Assembly: GCF_007655135.1 (NCBI RefSeq)
Contig: NC_045128.1
Span: 13,904,230 to 13,968,229 of the forward strand
DNA: 64,000 bases
Direction of reading: 5' to 3'
Origin: Punica granatum
Lineage: Eukaryota; Streptophyta; Magnoliopsida; Myrtales; Lythraceae
Shown piece after piece: positions 50,009 to 62,222 of the stretch. Positions within the stretch are counted from its first letter, which is position 1. Every line of letters starts with the position of its first letter. The translations under genes were made by a program, and so were the position numbers. The notes beneath the pieces are model-generated. The model saw only the letters and a program-made list of their open reading frames with translations, was not told the DNA's origin and did no database searches.

Positions 50009-52642
50009 ATGGGGGCTAAAACCTTCAAGAGAACAGATTCAGGAACAATGACAAACTCCGTAGTTGCCACCAACAAGATCCATTCCAAGAACTCGATCAA
50101 CCTGAAGAACTGTAAACCCAATAATGTGCTGCTCGAGAGGACGTTCTCGTTCAGGCATTTGCTGGAAGGCAAAGACTTACGCCACCAGCCAGTTCCCAAT
50201 AGTCCGTATAAGGAAAACCCTGAAGTAATATCTCTCCCTGAACCTGAGATATACTACACGCCGACACCAAAAGCTGAGCTCGATGCAGCTGCTGTTAAAC
50301 TCCAGAAAGTGTACAAGAGTTACCGGACCCGAAGGAACTTGGCTGATTGTGCAGTGGTCGTGGAAGAGCTCTGGTATGTCTATTAAAATCCGTTCTGTCC
50401 TTAACCCTCATGTCACTGAAAAACTAATAAATGTTTGCATTGCAATGATATTCTCTTTGGATGTAATAATGCTGAATAATGCTGCAGGTGGAAGGCAATT
50501 GACTATGCAGCCGACTACGCAGCGCTGAACCGCAGCTCTGTTTCGTTCTATTGTAACAGTAAGCCTGAGACAGTGGTTTCACGGTGGGCAAGAGCAAGAA
50601 AAAGGGTAGCGAAGGTATGAAAAATTTGCTTGCTGAGCTTCGATCTTTTGTCATATTTTTAACCATGTCATTATGTTAATTGATCATTGGTTGTCTTTCG
50701 TGCAGTTGGGAAAGGGTCTATTGCAAGATGACAAGGCCCAGAAGTTGGCCTTGCAGCACTGGCTCGAAGCGGTAGGTTCCATATTGGTTATATCATATTG
50801 TCTGGTCATAGGATTGGATGGACAATCCTCACAAATTCCCTTTTTTCCCATTTCGGCAGATTGATCCACGACATAGGTATGGACACAACTTGCATCTGTA
50901 CTACGATGTGTGGTTTGAAAGCGAGAGCACCCAACCTTTCTTCTACTGGTTAGTACTTTCGAATAGAAATTTCTGCAAATTTTAATGGCTAAGACAAGCC
51001 TCAAAAGTGCATAGTTCAGCAACAAATGATCACTAGTTCTCTCACTTGATGTTGTTGTACAAATTGCAGGTTGGATGTTGGACATGGTAAAGATGTGAAT
51101 CTTGAGAAGTGCCCAAGAACCATCCTACAACGACAATGCATCCAGTATCTCGGACCGGTAATTATCCTTAACTTCTCTTGATCAATCTTACTTCATTGGT
51201 ACAGGGCAATAGGAAGCAAGTGAAACAAAAATTTTTAAAGATAAAAGACTGTAACCGTCTCTGATTTGCATTCATGTTTTGCCTGTTCACATTCTCGACG
51301 GCCTTACTGCGTCTTTAGATACTACTTCACAATCACAGCACATACTTTTGGCCTCTTTGTATTGTACTCTAAACAGCTTCCTAACAAGTTAATTTAGTAA
51401 TCCCAAGACACTTAACAATAGCAGGACGATCCAATACTCCAGTTTGACCGTGATTCTTTCGGCCAAAACACCGTTTTGTCGAATGTCATTTTTCTTGATT
51501 GAAGGGGCTAATTGTTTCGTCTCTGTTTCTAATGCAGAAGGATAGAGAGGCGTACGAAGTGGTAGTGGAGGATGGGAAGCTTGTGTACAAACAAAGAGGA
51601 CAACCTGTAAATACTACTGAAGGGTCGAAATGGATATTCGTCCTAAGCACATCCAGATCTCTGTATGTGGGGCAGAAGAAGAAGGGCGTGTTCCAGCACT
51701 CTAGCTTCCTCGCCGGGGCCGCCACCACTGCCGCCGGCAGATTGGTAGCCGCCAACGGGATCCTAGAGGTATGCGATACACCTATCTTGTACAGATGTTT
51801 CTCTTGAAGCTGCATCAATTCAGTGGATTAAATCTTCTCTTTTCGGGATGTCGTTTAGGCAATTTGGCCGTACAGTGGTCACTATCAACCGAAAGAGGAG
51901 AACTTCCGAGAGTTCATCAACTTCCTGGAGGAGCACCGCGTTAATCTCTCCAATGTCAAGGTACTTATTCTTGGGTCCCCCCTCAGCCATTTATTAGATA
52001 TTGCCAACTTGCTCAATAATTGAATTGAAACACTCATCCAACTTTTTATATATAAGTTGTTATTGCAGTGATGAAGACAACCTACCTATCCTATATAATG
52101 ATCATATATATACATGTTTTATATGTTTATATTTATGATAATGAATAAACATGAATTTCTTATACTTTGGCTCTTTGGTCATATTCAATCCTCAGAGATT
52201 CTCAATTGACGACGACAATCCATCATTCATCAACCTCGGTGAGGACTCGAGCCACGTGGGTGCATCGGAATCAGGAAGGTTGGAAGGGGAAGATAATGCC
52301 ATTCCTAACCCCAAACTTAAGGATATTGTCTCGGTTGTCCATCAAGAAGAGAGCGCCTCCCGGGTTAGCACTGATGCGGAGAAGCCGGAGTTCAACCTTG
52401 CCAAGAGGTTGTCGTGCAAGTGGCAGTCTGGGATCGGACCCCGCATTGGCTGCGTAAGGGACTACCCTGCTGAACTACAGTCGCGAGCACTGGAGCAGGT
52501 CCACCTGTCGCCGCGCGTTGCTCATGGGCCACTCCCCAACTATGGGCCCATCCCGTCTCCCAGGCCCAGCCCAAAGGTCAGGATCTCGCCTCGGCTTGCC
52601 TACATGGGCATTCCAAGCCCAAGGGTCTGTGCAACCAACTGA
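50009..52642 (+). CDS. IQ-motif calmodulin-binding protein, IQM family, complete
   Basis: IQM proteins bind calmodulin through one IQ motif, independently of calcium in Arabidopsis, and act in stress and stomatal or developmental signalling. Eight exons join in frame with GT-AG introns: 50009-50373, 50488-50614, 50706-50771, 50860-50948, 51070-51157, 51538-51768, 51859-51960 and 52196-52642, giving 504 residues, normal for the family. The IQ motif is at about 96-110 ([13 protein letters not shown]99, K103, R108). It is followed by the IQM core with [56 protein letters not shown] and AIWPYSGHY. The C-terminal exon is Ser/Pro-rich and basic, including [12 protein letters not shown]. The start is the first ATG of a family-like N-terminus; an upstream GTG adds four codons but is not needed. 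All exons are intact. Which of IQM1-IQM6 it matches best cannot be decided here. Confidence 0.95.
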
Positions 52643-53000
52643 AGCCATATCGAGCTGAATTTGATCTGACAGGCTCGGTCCATCACAAAATTGCCCGTAC
52701 AATTAGGGGTAGTGAGTTCCGTTTCTATGGCCATCTCTGCCGACTAATCCGCTTGGTTTCTTTTCTTCCAAGGTGTTCATTTATTGTTTAATTTTTTTCT
52801 GGAGTTCATAGGGTGGAATAGTTCTTTCAATTGTTTAATGCAATTACGCTGTTCTTCTCATCCTCTTTGCATTATTGAGGGGATGAGTCGGTTGATTCTT
52901 TCTTGTACACATTGTTTTTCACATGAGTTAGGGTTTAGGGAAGATGTAAGCCTTTTGGATCTCTTTGAAGGCATTTATGTAACATCATGCTTTTGAATAA
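52643..53000 (+). other. IQM 3' flank, probable 3' UTR
   Basis: About 350 bp between the stop codon and the next element. The last nine bases (TTTGAATAA, 52992-53000) are the left target duplication of that element. Confidence 0.5.
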
Positions 53001-54400
53001 CAATGATAATTTTGGATATGATAAATGTCCAAAAAATCACAAATTTTACATTTTTTTTACGTTTTATAACAAATTATATTTTTTACTAAGAAATATACAA
53101 ACTTTATATTTTTTTTTTACATTTTATCACAAATTATATTTTTTGTTAAGAAATACGTGAATTTTCATTTTTTTCATCACATTTAGCATCTGTTCAAATT
53201 TCCGTTAGTTCTGCTGACCTGGCCGTTAACAGATGATACGTGGTAAAAAGTGACTAACGGTGATTGATGTAACGAATCATGTTATCAAAAAATATTTAAA
53301 AAATTTGAAACTTAGACAGTCGAAGGTAGGAAGGAAAGCGGCAACCTCCATAGCTGTCATCCATGAAGATTCATCGAAAAAACCATTGAACCCTTTGTGT
53401 GCTTCGATCAAAGCACAGAGGTCTTAATCGAGTCCTCTAGGATTCGATCAAAATCACATAGGACTCGAGCAAAGCCTCGAAGCCATAGTGGGCTCGATCG
53501 AGCCCTCTATCATGCACACAAAGGGCTCCATCGAATCCATGTGACTTCAGTCGAGCCCCCTGGCGCTTCTTCTTTGTCTTATCTTCAGTCTCTCTATTGA
53601 TTTTGTTTTCCTCGAGCTCAGCAACATCAATGGCCCCCTGTGATGCTTCTTGACCACTATGTGCATAGAGGGATCAAGCTGCAATGATTGAGCCATTTGG
53701 GGACTCGATCGAGCCCTCTGTCATGCACACAAAGGGCTCCATCGAACTCCATGTGACTTCGGTCGAGCCCCTTGGCGCTTCGTCTTTGCCGTTATCTTCA
53801 GTCTCTTTATCGATTTTTTTTCTCGAGCGCAGCAACATCAATTGTCCCCTGTGATGCTTCTTGAGCACTCAAGCTGTGATGATTGAGCCTTTTGGGGACT
53901 TCAAATGAAGCCAGAGATCGAGCCCTGTGTGGTTTTGATCGAATCTCTGGTTTTGATCGAATCCTAGAGAACTAGATTGAGATCTTTGTGCTTTGATTGA
54001 AGCACATAGAGGATTTAATGGCTTCTCCGATGAATCTTTATGGGCGGCAACTATAGAGGTCTCTGACTTCCTCGTTACCTCCAGTTGCCCTATCTTCAAA
54101 AATTTTTAATATCTGTTTGATAACATGGCTCGGAACATCAATCACTATTAGTGACTATTTGCGACGTGTCATCTGTCAACGGTCACACCAACAAAACTAA
54201 TGAAAATTTGGACAGATGCTTAATGGGACGAAAAAATAAAAGTTTGTGTATTTTTTATCCAAAAAATATAGTTTATGATAAAACACAAAAAATACAAAGT
54301 TCGTGTAATTCTTAGCCAAAAAACATAGTTTGTGATAAAACGTACAATATATATATATATATATATAAAGTTTATGATTTTTGTTTTAGACATTTACCAT
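53001..54400. mobile_element. MULE-like long-inverted-repeat element, 1.4 kb
   Basis: TTTGAATAA is repeated exactly at 52992-53000 and 54401-54409, a 9-bp duplication. The outer arms (GATAAATGTCCAAAAAATCAC against the reverse complement of GTTTTAGACATTTACC) and inner blocks pair inversely deep into the element. For example, GCTTCGATCAAAGCAC at 53401 mirrors the GTGCTTTGATTGAAGC region at 53989. The centre carries a 211-bp direct duplication (53480-53690 and 53691-53901) with CTCGATCGAGCCCTCT. The extreme left about 15 bp has no clear inverted partner. It has no transposase. Confidence 0.82.
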
Positions 54401-54409
54401 TTTGAATAA

Positions 54410-56214
54410 GAAGCATAATAGTTTCTTCGGAAGTGCTGGATTACGTCGATATGCATCACACTCACGCCACCAGCACATTGCAAGCCCCCCTCGGAAATAT
54501 GCTAAAACTGAGAATAGAGACACTTGACTACTAAAGGGGTTGGTGCTCGCAAGGAGTGGGGCCTTGCCAGTGACCACCATCCCCCAAGCTGAGGTTGTCG
54601 GTGACCTTAGGACACGCTGACAACCTCAAATCAGTGGTGGTGGTTACTAGCGAGGCACCCACCCCTAAGATTGAGCCCACCATTTAGATTCAATGGGTAA
54701 ATGACTGCATCAATGAATTGGAAATCGATACTCTTTTACTGAGATGGTTGTTCTTTCATCTGAATGGGACAAGATGATCTCATTGAGCTCTATTAATACA
54801 TCTAAGTATTGCGTGACATCAGTTCCGTTATTACTCGAACATTGATGATCGCTTCTTCACGCTGGAGATCATAATGACCCCAGCCTCTATCTGGTCCTAC
54901 CCTTCATGCTTGAACTGGAGCCCAAACTGCTCAATGCCGTCCTTGTGAAACTCGGAACAAGCTTCAGGATTCATTGATGGGTATTACACCCAGGATGGAG
55001 GATATTCGGCTGGATAAGATAAGTCCTTCGTACAGTAACATTTGATTTACCACTTGGGCAAGGATAGGAAGATGGGTGAATTGCCTTTTGTTCTCACTCT
55101 TTTCCGAGGCCTGAGATAAGTCTTGAATGTTTATCTATATCAGAACAAGTAGCTCAGCATCGACGAGGTCTTGTATCTTATGTCATAATTCGGGGCGATT
55201 TTCCAGTTGAATGCCCTTGCTGTCCTAACTGATTCTGGCATTATGTTTCAGGGTCTGGATCGGGTGGTGCCTTAGATTGTAGTAGTCCTTTTAAGAACTG
55301 CAAATAATTCCATATAAGGACGGGTAATGGTGCAAATTTCCAGGCGAGTATCGGAGCTTTCTTTGTTTGAGACGTTCCAAAGTTCGCCAAACATGGCTGC
55401 CCATCACTCTTTAGATTTGGTCTAGGAAACGAAATGTCCTGGAGTTGGATAAGAGTTAAAATTTGTGCACGTATCAACGAGGTGATCAAGGGGACGCCCT
55501 GCACGTGTGAACTTTTGTTCCATCGGGTTCTCTTGTGCTCCTTGGATCACGACGCAATCTACAAAGGTTCAGGCTTCCTCAACCATGTACACCTGGCGAG
55601 AAAGGTCACTAATCTCATTCCGGGCGGAAACGATTATTTAACTTTGCTGCCACTGCATGGGATTGAAAGAGTTCGTTGTCAACCAGGTCTTATATCTTAT
55701 GTTTCAACTAGAGGCAGTACTCAATGGAGTGTCCCGAGGCACCTCTGCCAAACTCACACTTTGTATATTTGATATGTATTCGTATATCGATCCGGTGCCA
55801 GGTCGGGAATCTCCTGATGTGATGTATCTTTTTTTTATTTTTATTTTAAAGCGGAGTAGGATACAACTGAGAGATTACAACTACGTACAAGAGGGAGAGA
55901 TGTGAACTGGGGAGTGTTGTTACTTTCATTCACGTTAAGGAAGAGCGCATTAAGCATGACCGTGATGGCACGTCAAGGGCCACGGCCTGACTCGGAGACT
56001 ACTATGGACTAACGGGGAGCACACGCCTATGTTTATTCCCTCAAGAGATTTCTTGGAAAGAATAGCTTTCTCTGAACTATGCTAAGAGGCTTTCATACCG
56101 ATGAGCTTGCTCGTTTTAATATCGTCCTCTACTCACTCTCTCTCGCAGAAGGTCAAGTAAGTGTTACAGAACTATGACCCGAGAGTGAAGTATAATACAT
56201 CCTTATCAGGTTTA
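54410..56214. other. Stretch with coding-like debris, no supported gene
   Basis: Parts have coding-like composition. Two segments about 0.5 kb apart give similar translations (VLYLMSQFGAIFQLNAL near 55165, with a stop inside, and VLYLMFQLEAVLNGV near 55688), suggesting a duplicated and decayed exon. I do not recognise the family. The frames at 55434-55772 and 55657-55905 overlap and cannot both be real. Confidence 0.35.
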
Positions 56215-56407
56215 CTAATATCGTGGTTGTTTCTTTGTTAATCAATGCCGGTTAACTTGGGCAGCTACCTCACGCCGCTTCTGTGCATATCACTAGAAGG
56301 GTTCGTTGCTTCTCTTCCATCTTTCGTAGGTCCAGACCAGTAAGCGCAATGAAGAGATTAACTAGGTCTCCCGAAGAGGGATATTCTTGACTTTTAGATG
56401 GATGCAC
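56215..56407 (+). repeat. Left copy of a 193-bp direct repeat flanking the nested retroelement block
   Basis: Starts CTAATATCGTGGTTG and ends TTTTAGATGGATGCAC, immediately before the TGTTAGTAATATG start of a copia-like LTR. About 95% identical to 62029-62222. Confidence 0.92.
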
Positions 56408-56834
56408 TGTTAGTAATATGCCATAGAGTTAGTCTATGTATTTTGATAATTTCTTTTATGGCAATGAAATTTATTCTATTATTCATATATTGTATATGTT
56501 TATTAGAATAAAGTCTTTAAGATATTTTGAATGCTTCATCCTTAAAGAGTTGAGAATATGAGTGATGAAGTATTTCGGTAAAAATATCTTTAAATTGTTC
56601 ACGATCGTAGGAGATTTAACTGGGCATTATCTCTCCGGATAGAACATCACATCCGTCTGTATCCACGATTGGGATATAGATACTAATGAAGATGGAGTAG
56701 TGAGTCTTATACTATCTGACAGTTACTGTCAGGACAGACATGTGGATGTAGTCGAATGTTACGTTCAGATAATATTCATATGGTAATTTACTAATGTCAA
56801 TTAATATTATCTAGATCGTATTAGTGCATATAGT

Positions 56835-59615
56835 TGTAACATCCCGAAATTTCAAGTGCTATACACGTATGCTTTTTTATATTTTTGACATATTCATTAA
56901 TAAATTATTACATACTTTTCTAATTTTAAGTAGATATAATTATTAAGTTAACTATCCATATGTCATCACATCTTTCAATGTTGTTAACTCATCCAATTTT
57001 AAGTTGCCACTTATCCATCTTGATTAGAAAGCCACCGCCTTGCCTTTCCTTAAATTGTTTTGTATTCATTCTTCTCAGCCATTTTAAGTTGCACGGCCAA
57101 GACATACAGAGAGGAAGGGTGAGTTTTATGTGAAACCGGAGGGATGGGAGGAAAAAGAAAATGTGAAAAAAAATTCTAGTAAAATAGAATACGTTCGTTA
57201 TTTGATATTTTAGAATTCGGGAGCTTGTCATGGTGAGTAACCTATCCTTAAACTATTATTTTTATTATCGTTATAATGGTATTTTTAGAATTACATTGTC
57301 ATGATCATTTCAGTGTTACGGATCATGCATGTATTTTATGCGATCGATTATGATATTTGGAAATGAATAGAAAGGTTTTGAGTTGTACAACTAGGATTGA
57401 TGGAAGTTGGTGAGTCAAGTGGCGCCTTAAGCCAATCGTAAGCCGAACAGTATGAAAGGTTGCTTGGAGCAGAGAGGCTGCTAGTGTGGAGCCACCACTA
57501 TAGTCGGGAGCTGGGAAGAGGCACATGAACGATCTGAATTTTGTAGGTCTCGAAGATATTTTTATGATATTACTGAACCCGTGCTATGAATCGGCTAGTT
57601 TAGGTTGTGGTTATTTACTGGAAATCAAATTGCTAGTTTCACAGGATCTACGGAAGCGAAAAAGGAATAGAAATTCAAAATTTTCTACCCGTGAAACTAA
57701 TTCCAAGACCTACTAGAAGAATAAGAGTAAATAAAAGCGTATCTGAAATATTTAAAATTGTCGATCGAGCGTCCCACGCGCGACGCCTCTACTGGAATCC
57801 ACATCGACTTTGTCGACGAGTTTTCGAGATCAGCGGTGCTAGCGGCCAATACTCGAAAGAAACACCGATGCAACACTCAAAATTTATTAGACTAGTAGGA
57901 TTAATTAAAGTTGAACAATTCAACTTGAATTTTCCTACAATTATACACTCATATGTATACACATATCATATATGTATATGAATATGCCTGCACGTATATA
58001 TATATATACTTATATGCGCACACATATGCATACACCCGTATATATATATATCATGTATCAGTGTGTTTCATTATATGTATTCTGCCCCCCCATTTTATAA
58101 GCAACAGGGGAGGAAGAAATTCACTTCTAGCCGATGTGGGACAAGGGAATTAAGAATCCCAAATTTCCATGTGTCCTCACATAGATCGTGCATTAATTGG
58201 ATCCATTTTATTTAATAAATCGAGTCTAATTAATCGTCAAATTTAATCTCATTAAATATCCGATTAATCGGTCGCACCATAAATCATCTAATCTCTATTA
58301 GACGATTTTATTTGTTTCAAGATATCTCATCAATTTAGTCGTAGTGTGTGACCCTGTAGGTTCCCAATTACGTTGACAGTAATATCGAAATCTCTATTTC
58401 AATATTACAAACAGTGAGCGGCATCTAGCAATGCATCATTGTTACTCAAGTAATCGGAAAGTCAATTTCTCGACGAATCTCGTGACCTATATTACCGTGT
58501 AATATAATCAATTGTCCTCTATATCTCTATTGAGCCCAAGGCATGATCGATGACATCCTTATATGGCTCAATATCTCTCTTTCTTGGTTTACCGGGTAAG
58601 TCTATCAGAACAAATGAGTTCAATATCGCTATATCGACTCATTTGGGTATGCATACACTTTTGGACTTAATCATCAAGTGGCCGTGAGATATCGCTCCCG
58701 TTTCGTAGGAGGGACAAATCCTATCTTGGTCACTCACATTCTTTTCCATGCTTTGTGGCATACCCAATAACTATCTTTATAACCAGCCTGTTACGGTGGC
58801 GTTTGACAGTATCAAAATATACGACATTATATGTAGGAATCCATGATGACCTCAAGTCAAAGGACCATTACACTATAGTCACTTTGAGATATGCTAATGA
58901 CAGTCACGTAACAACCCATGTAGCAATCTCATGGCGGATCAGTCCAATACATATTACTCTTAATGTATACATGTGGTGTGATTTGATATCTCCATATCCA
59001 TGACCTATGAGACTTGGTCATCAATCAACACCCACACTAATTTAACTGTATTATCGTTGTCCTAATTAACGATAATACTTTGACTATGGATATTTAGGAA
59101 TAATGTTCGGTAATTATAGGATCTCACAATCAAGTCACACTTGATGCCTATAGAACCTACTATTCCAAGGACATTATTGTGTAAAATCATATTTAGCGCA
59201 ATTTACACAATAACAGAAATGCCTCGTATTATAATGAAATACATATCATATTATAGAACTGATGATAGATTGCCTCTAGGGCATACATCAATTCTCAACA
59301 AAGCTCACCCCCAAATATATTCTCTCAGTGTTTTACAGGTCGAAAAGGCGGTGAAACAATGGCATTTTTCGGGATTTTGACTCGTTCAGTTGAGATTGTA
59401 ATTTTCTGAATATTCTTTACTTGTATGGAAATTCATATGTATTTATCTATTTTGTGTAAAATTTTTGGATTTTACAAATGATATGAGAGCCTAGGTTTTT
59501 CGATCTCCTAAGCCTGTGGGATATAAACTTATTTTGGACAACTTGAATTTCGAGGACGAAATTCTTTAAAGGTGGGGAGTTTGTAACATCCAAAAATTTC
59601 AAAGTGCTATACACG

Positions 59616-59656
<41 letters not shown>

Positions 59657-60560
59657 GACATATTCATTAATAAATTATTACATACTTTTCTAATTTTAAG
59701 TAGATATAATTATGAAGTTAAATTTCCATGTGTCATCATATCTTCCAATATTGTTTACTCATCCATCTTGATTAGAAAGCCACCGCCTTGCCTTTCCTTA
59801 AATTGTTTTGTATTCATTCTTCTCGGCCATTTTAAGTTGCACGGCCAAGACATACAGAGAGGAAGGGTGAGTTTTATGTGAAACCGGAGGGGATGAGAGG
59901 AAGAAGAAAATATGAGAGAAATTCTAGAAAAATAGAATACGTTTGTTATTTGATATTTTGGAATTTGGGAGCTTGTCACAGTGAGTAACCTATCCTTAAA
60001 CTAGTATTTTTATTATCGTTATAATGGTATTTTGAGGATTGCATTGTCATGGCCATGTCAGTGTTACGGATCATGCGTGTATTTTATGCGATCAATTATG
60101 ATATTTGGAAATAAGTAGTGAGGTTTTGGTTTTGAGTTGTATAACTGGGATTGATGGAAGTTGGTGAGTCATGTGGCGTCCTGAGTCAGTTGTAAGCCGA
60201 ACAATATGCAAAGTCTACCCGGAGCAGAAAGGCTGCCAGTATGGAGCCACTATTGTGATCGGGAGCCGAGAAGGGGCACATGGACGATATGAATTCTGGA
60301 GGTCTCGACGATATTTTTATGATATTACTAAACTCGAGCTATGATCCAGTTAGTCTAGGTTGTGGTTATTCACTGGGCGTCAAACTCACCCCCAAATATA
60401 TTCTCTCAGTGTTTTACAGGTCGAAAAGGCGTTGGAATCGTGGCTTTTTTCGGGATTTTGACTCGTTCGGTTGATATTGTAATTTTCTAAATATTCTTTA
60501 TTTGTATAGAAGTTTATCTGTATTTATCTATTTTATTGTGTAAAATTTTCGGATTTTGCA
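56835..60560 (+). mobile_element. Ty3/gypsy element reduced to two LTRs and about 105 bp, itself interrupted
   Basis: The right LTR is 59582-60560 (979 bp, TGTAACATCC...ATTTTGCA). The left LTR is 56835-59476 but is interrupted by a foreign 1670-bp segment (57631-59300). The space between LTRs (59477-59581) contains TGATATGAGAGCCTAGG, a decayed initiator-Met primer site. It also contains CGAGGACGAAATTC with the purine tract AAAGGTGGGGAG, the usual end of Tekay/Del-type chromoviruses. All gag-pol is missing. ATAGT (56830-56834) and ATAAT (60561-60565) are the target duplication with one change. Confidence 0.85.
57631..59300 (-). mobile_element. Copia-like solo LTR inserted in the gypsy LTR, minus orientation
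   Basis: On the minus strand it begins TGTTGAGAATTGATGTATGCCC and ends near CGCTTCCGTAGATCCTGTG then CTAGCA. The ends are the same kind as the outer copia-like LTR, but the sequence is different. A TATAAAA on the minus strand at about 58095 fits an LTR promoter. The uninterrupted right gypsy LTR shows what belongs on either side. No internal retroelement sequence is present. The 5-bp target duplication is not resolved. Confidence 0.65.
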
Positions 60561-62028
60561 ATAATCCTTAGACCTGAGATAGAACGTTATCTCATGTATG
60601 GGTAATTAGGATTTGCTACTACTAATATATTTGTGCTTAGCATGAGTATTCGGTAGATGGAGGTCCTAGTTAGTTATACTTGAAAGTAGATGTTTGATCA
60701 AGACGAAATTCACTAACCTAAGTAAATAGGGAATATGTCATATGGATATAAGTTTTATTCTAGATCTAGAAATTCTCTGCCGAGATGGATAGACTTAAAT
60801 AGAAAAGGGTTTCTGTTTAAATTCTACAGATCTAAGAATGAAACCAGAGAATCCATATGGTCAGCTAAAGGGTTTGACATTTACCGTAACCCTGGCTAGA
60901 TCGGGATCTTGTAGTGAAGAGACTCGATGCATGGTATATACGATTACAGGTTCATTCGAATGTTTTAATTATACATTCGTCACTATTTGGATTGCCGTGA
61001 TATGCTGCTAGGCGTCACTCATGAGCTTTGGGAGCCAATGGTATTTTGGGAATTATATTTTTAGTTACGGAAAGACTTTCTGATAATGTCAAATGAGTTG
61101 ACATTATAATCCCATTGTCATTTGGTGATGAACCTAATTGGTCACACACATTGAGCGTGTTTAAGCCAAGAAAAGAATTCATTATAATTGAGGAAGTCAA
61201 TTATAAATTAATTATCGGATGAGGCTCGCAATGTGGTTGCAAAGGTTCTAGCACATCATGAAGCCGAATTCAATATCAAGGTTAAATCTAATTAAGGAAA
61301 TACGAGAGTTTCCTTATTTTGAGAGTTTTTATAAATAGATTGTCTATTAACGGAAACTTGTGTCAAGGACAAGAATGATCTTTCTTTCTTGCTTGGAGGG
61401 CAAGTTATTAGATGACGTAAAGTGCAAGGACTAATTTGTGATTAATTAATTAATATAGATTAATTAATAATTGCAATTAGATCCTTAGGGTAAATCTAAG
61501 AATCTACAAATAGGTATAGTGTCTTATGATTAACGCTAAGTGTGTTGTTTATTCTCAAGACCCGAAAAGTGAGAGAAAGAGCGAAGAGAGGTTCGGCCAA
61601 GTGCTTTGCTCAGCTGCACCACTGCCCGCGTCAATCGGAGGCCATCCCGGCCTTGGTTCAGTGAATCGGAGTTGTCCAAGACATCCTTGAAGCGGTCTTC
61701 TCCTTCCGTGGTGATTCCGTTCGAGTTTGGTGACCTAGATTGGAGTGGACGGATCGAGAGGAAGCGATCCTTCGCGGTGACACGTTCGCTTGGATGAGCT
61801 AGAAACCGGACAATTGGACGGCTCCATTGATCGATCGAAATAAGTCGAATCCAACAAGAGTAAGTACAAAGGTAGTAACTTTATTTGTGAATTCGTTATA
61901 TCTCATTGTCTATTCGTTAGAAGGTGATTTTACATGTCAAGATTTGATCTTGAGTTTTGATTAAGAACGAGCATGTGATAAAAATTTGATTATTACCGAT
62001 TTTAAAGTTTCCGCTGCGCATGAGCATG

Positions 62029-62222
62029 CTAATATCGTGGTTGTTTCTTTGTTAATCAATGCCGGTGAACTTGGGCAGCTACCTCATGCCGCTTCTGTGC
62101 ATATCACTAGAAGGATTCGTTGCTTCTCTTCCGTCTTTCGCAGGTCTAGGCCAGTAAGCGCAATGAAGAGATTAACTAGGTCTCCCAAAGAGGGATATTC
62201 TTTGACTTTCAGATGGATGCAC
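62029..62222 (+). repeat. Right copy of the 193-bp direct repeat
   Basis: Matches 56215-56407 with about ten substitutions and one extra T. It is followed by unrelated sequence (CATATCAATGCACG). A frame of 109 codons (61986-62315) runs through it, but the same frame is broken in the left copy and has no recognised domain. Confidence 0.92.

Larger units (their letters stand above)
56408..62028 (+). mobile_element. Copia-like LTR (solo-type), split by a nested insertion
   Basis: The outer sequence runs 56408-56834 and resumes at 60561. It begins TGTTAGTAATATGCC, carries an LTR-like block (AATCCTTAGACCTGAGAT at the resumption) and a TATA box (TTTATAAATAG, about 61329), and ends in TTTCCGCTGCGCATGAGCA, all typical of plant Ty1/copia LTRs. 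Without the insertion it would be about 1.9 kb. No primer site or pol sequence follows, so it behaves as a solo LTR. The expected 5-bp target duplication is not seen; instead a 193-bp repeat flanks it. The exact right end is uncertain by a few bases. Confidence 0.65.
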
